Part shown: positions 63,879 to 64,000 of the stretch, one piece after another
Position numbering within the stretch: the first letter of the stretch is position 1
Layout of the letters: every line of letters begins with the position of its first letter
NCBI RefSeq assembly: GCF_028714775.1
Contig: NZ_JAQTLS010000005.1
Span: 161,573-225,572 of the forward strand
DNA from: Thiothrix sp.
Lineage (GTDB): Bacteria > Pseudomonadota > Gammaproteobacteria > Thiotrichales > Thiotrichaceae
Reading direction: 5' to 3'
Length of the DNA stretch: 64,000 bases
Translations under genes and position numbers: made by a program
Notes under the pieces: generated by a model
Database searches by the model: none
What the model was told of the DNA's origin: nothing
The model's input: the letters and a program-made list of their open reading frames with translations, nothing else

Positions 63879-64000
63879 AGGCTGTAGAAAAACCCTCCAA
63901 ACCCCTATGTTGTGGGATAATTAGGCATCGCAAGCATCCGAACGGGTAAGCAGGCATGGCACGCTACAAACCGATCCATCAAGGCGTAAAACTGTTGGCG
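63879..64000 (+). mobile_element. Left end of an IS1182-type insertion sequence
   Basis: From about 63879 (AGGCTGTAGAAAAACCCTCC) the sequence runs into a transposase start at 63956. The end position is a guess, as the right end and target duplication are outside the window. Confidence 0.5.
63956..64000 (+). CDS. Transposase, N-terminal fragment at window edge
   Basis: Fifteen codons, MARYKPIHQGVKLLA, running off the window. This matches the conserved start of IS1182-family DDE transposases as I remember it. Nothing can be said of whether it is intact. Confidence 0.55.
   Translation, partial: MARYKPIHQGVKLLA

Noticed and set aside
1-64000. tRNA, rRNA, CRISPR array or prophage genes
   Set aside because: No cloverleaf with a T-loop motif, no regularly spaced short repeats and no phage structural genes were seen; a covariance search was not possible.

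Overview
The window looks like a chromosomal segment of a gammaproteobacterium, most plausibly a filamentous sulfur oxidiser of the Thiothrix/Thiotrichales type. This rests on protein character: FNR plus cbb3 oxidase, a CysB-like LysR regulator, PEP synthase with its regulator, an octahaem tetrathionate-reductase-type cytochrome, and a TIR-STAND-FGE conflict protein of the kind described from multicellular bacteria. It was read by eye without database searches. I see no rRNA, tRNA or CRISPR array.

Layout. 1-18649 holds three RND pump genes. Two are close paralogues (the first is cut by the window edge), separated by a divergent TPR lipoprotein operon. The third sits in a tetR-MFP-RND operon. 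The promoters of tetR and of the second RND gene share the same paired-operator architecture. Between them lies an accessory block (8127-12640): a broken HigA-like gene, an apparently truncated Avd gene beside a TIR/STAND/FGE protein whose C-terminus looks like a diversity-generating-retroelement variable region (no reverse transcriptase in the window), and a TacA/TacT toxin-antitoxin pair. 18634-23318 is a housekeeping run leuA-udg-rimI-pcnB-folK, with palindromic repeats built in frame into the uracil-DNA glycosylase gene.

23519-24691 is an SPFH/XRE pair. 24872-30697 is an unrecognised secretion or surface-fibre-like locus: three related small exported proteins, a fourth small exported protein, a chaperone-like Ig-fold protein and a large usher-like outer-membrane protein. 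30704-44780 is a redox block: pssA with two small membrane proteins, fnr, hemN, a probable FNR-activated small RNA, a membrane-anchored octahaem cytochrome operon with cytochrome b, thioredoxin and rhodanese, then ccoNOQP-ccoGH. FNR boxes lie before fnr, hemN/sRNA and ccoN.

44973-50552 has a glycosyltransferase, a LysR regulator and ppsA-ppsR. 50694-56220 is a compact glycan operon (GT39-like transferase, GH31 glycosidase, two EmrE/ArnEF-like membrane subunits, polyprenyl-phosphate GT2). 56330-63872 is a defence-like block: a split HipA kinase/HIRAN pair converging on a type III restriction-modification system (res-mod). The right edge enters what looks like an IS1182-type insertion sequence immediately upstream of res.
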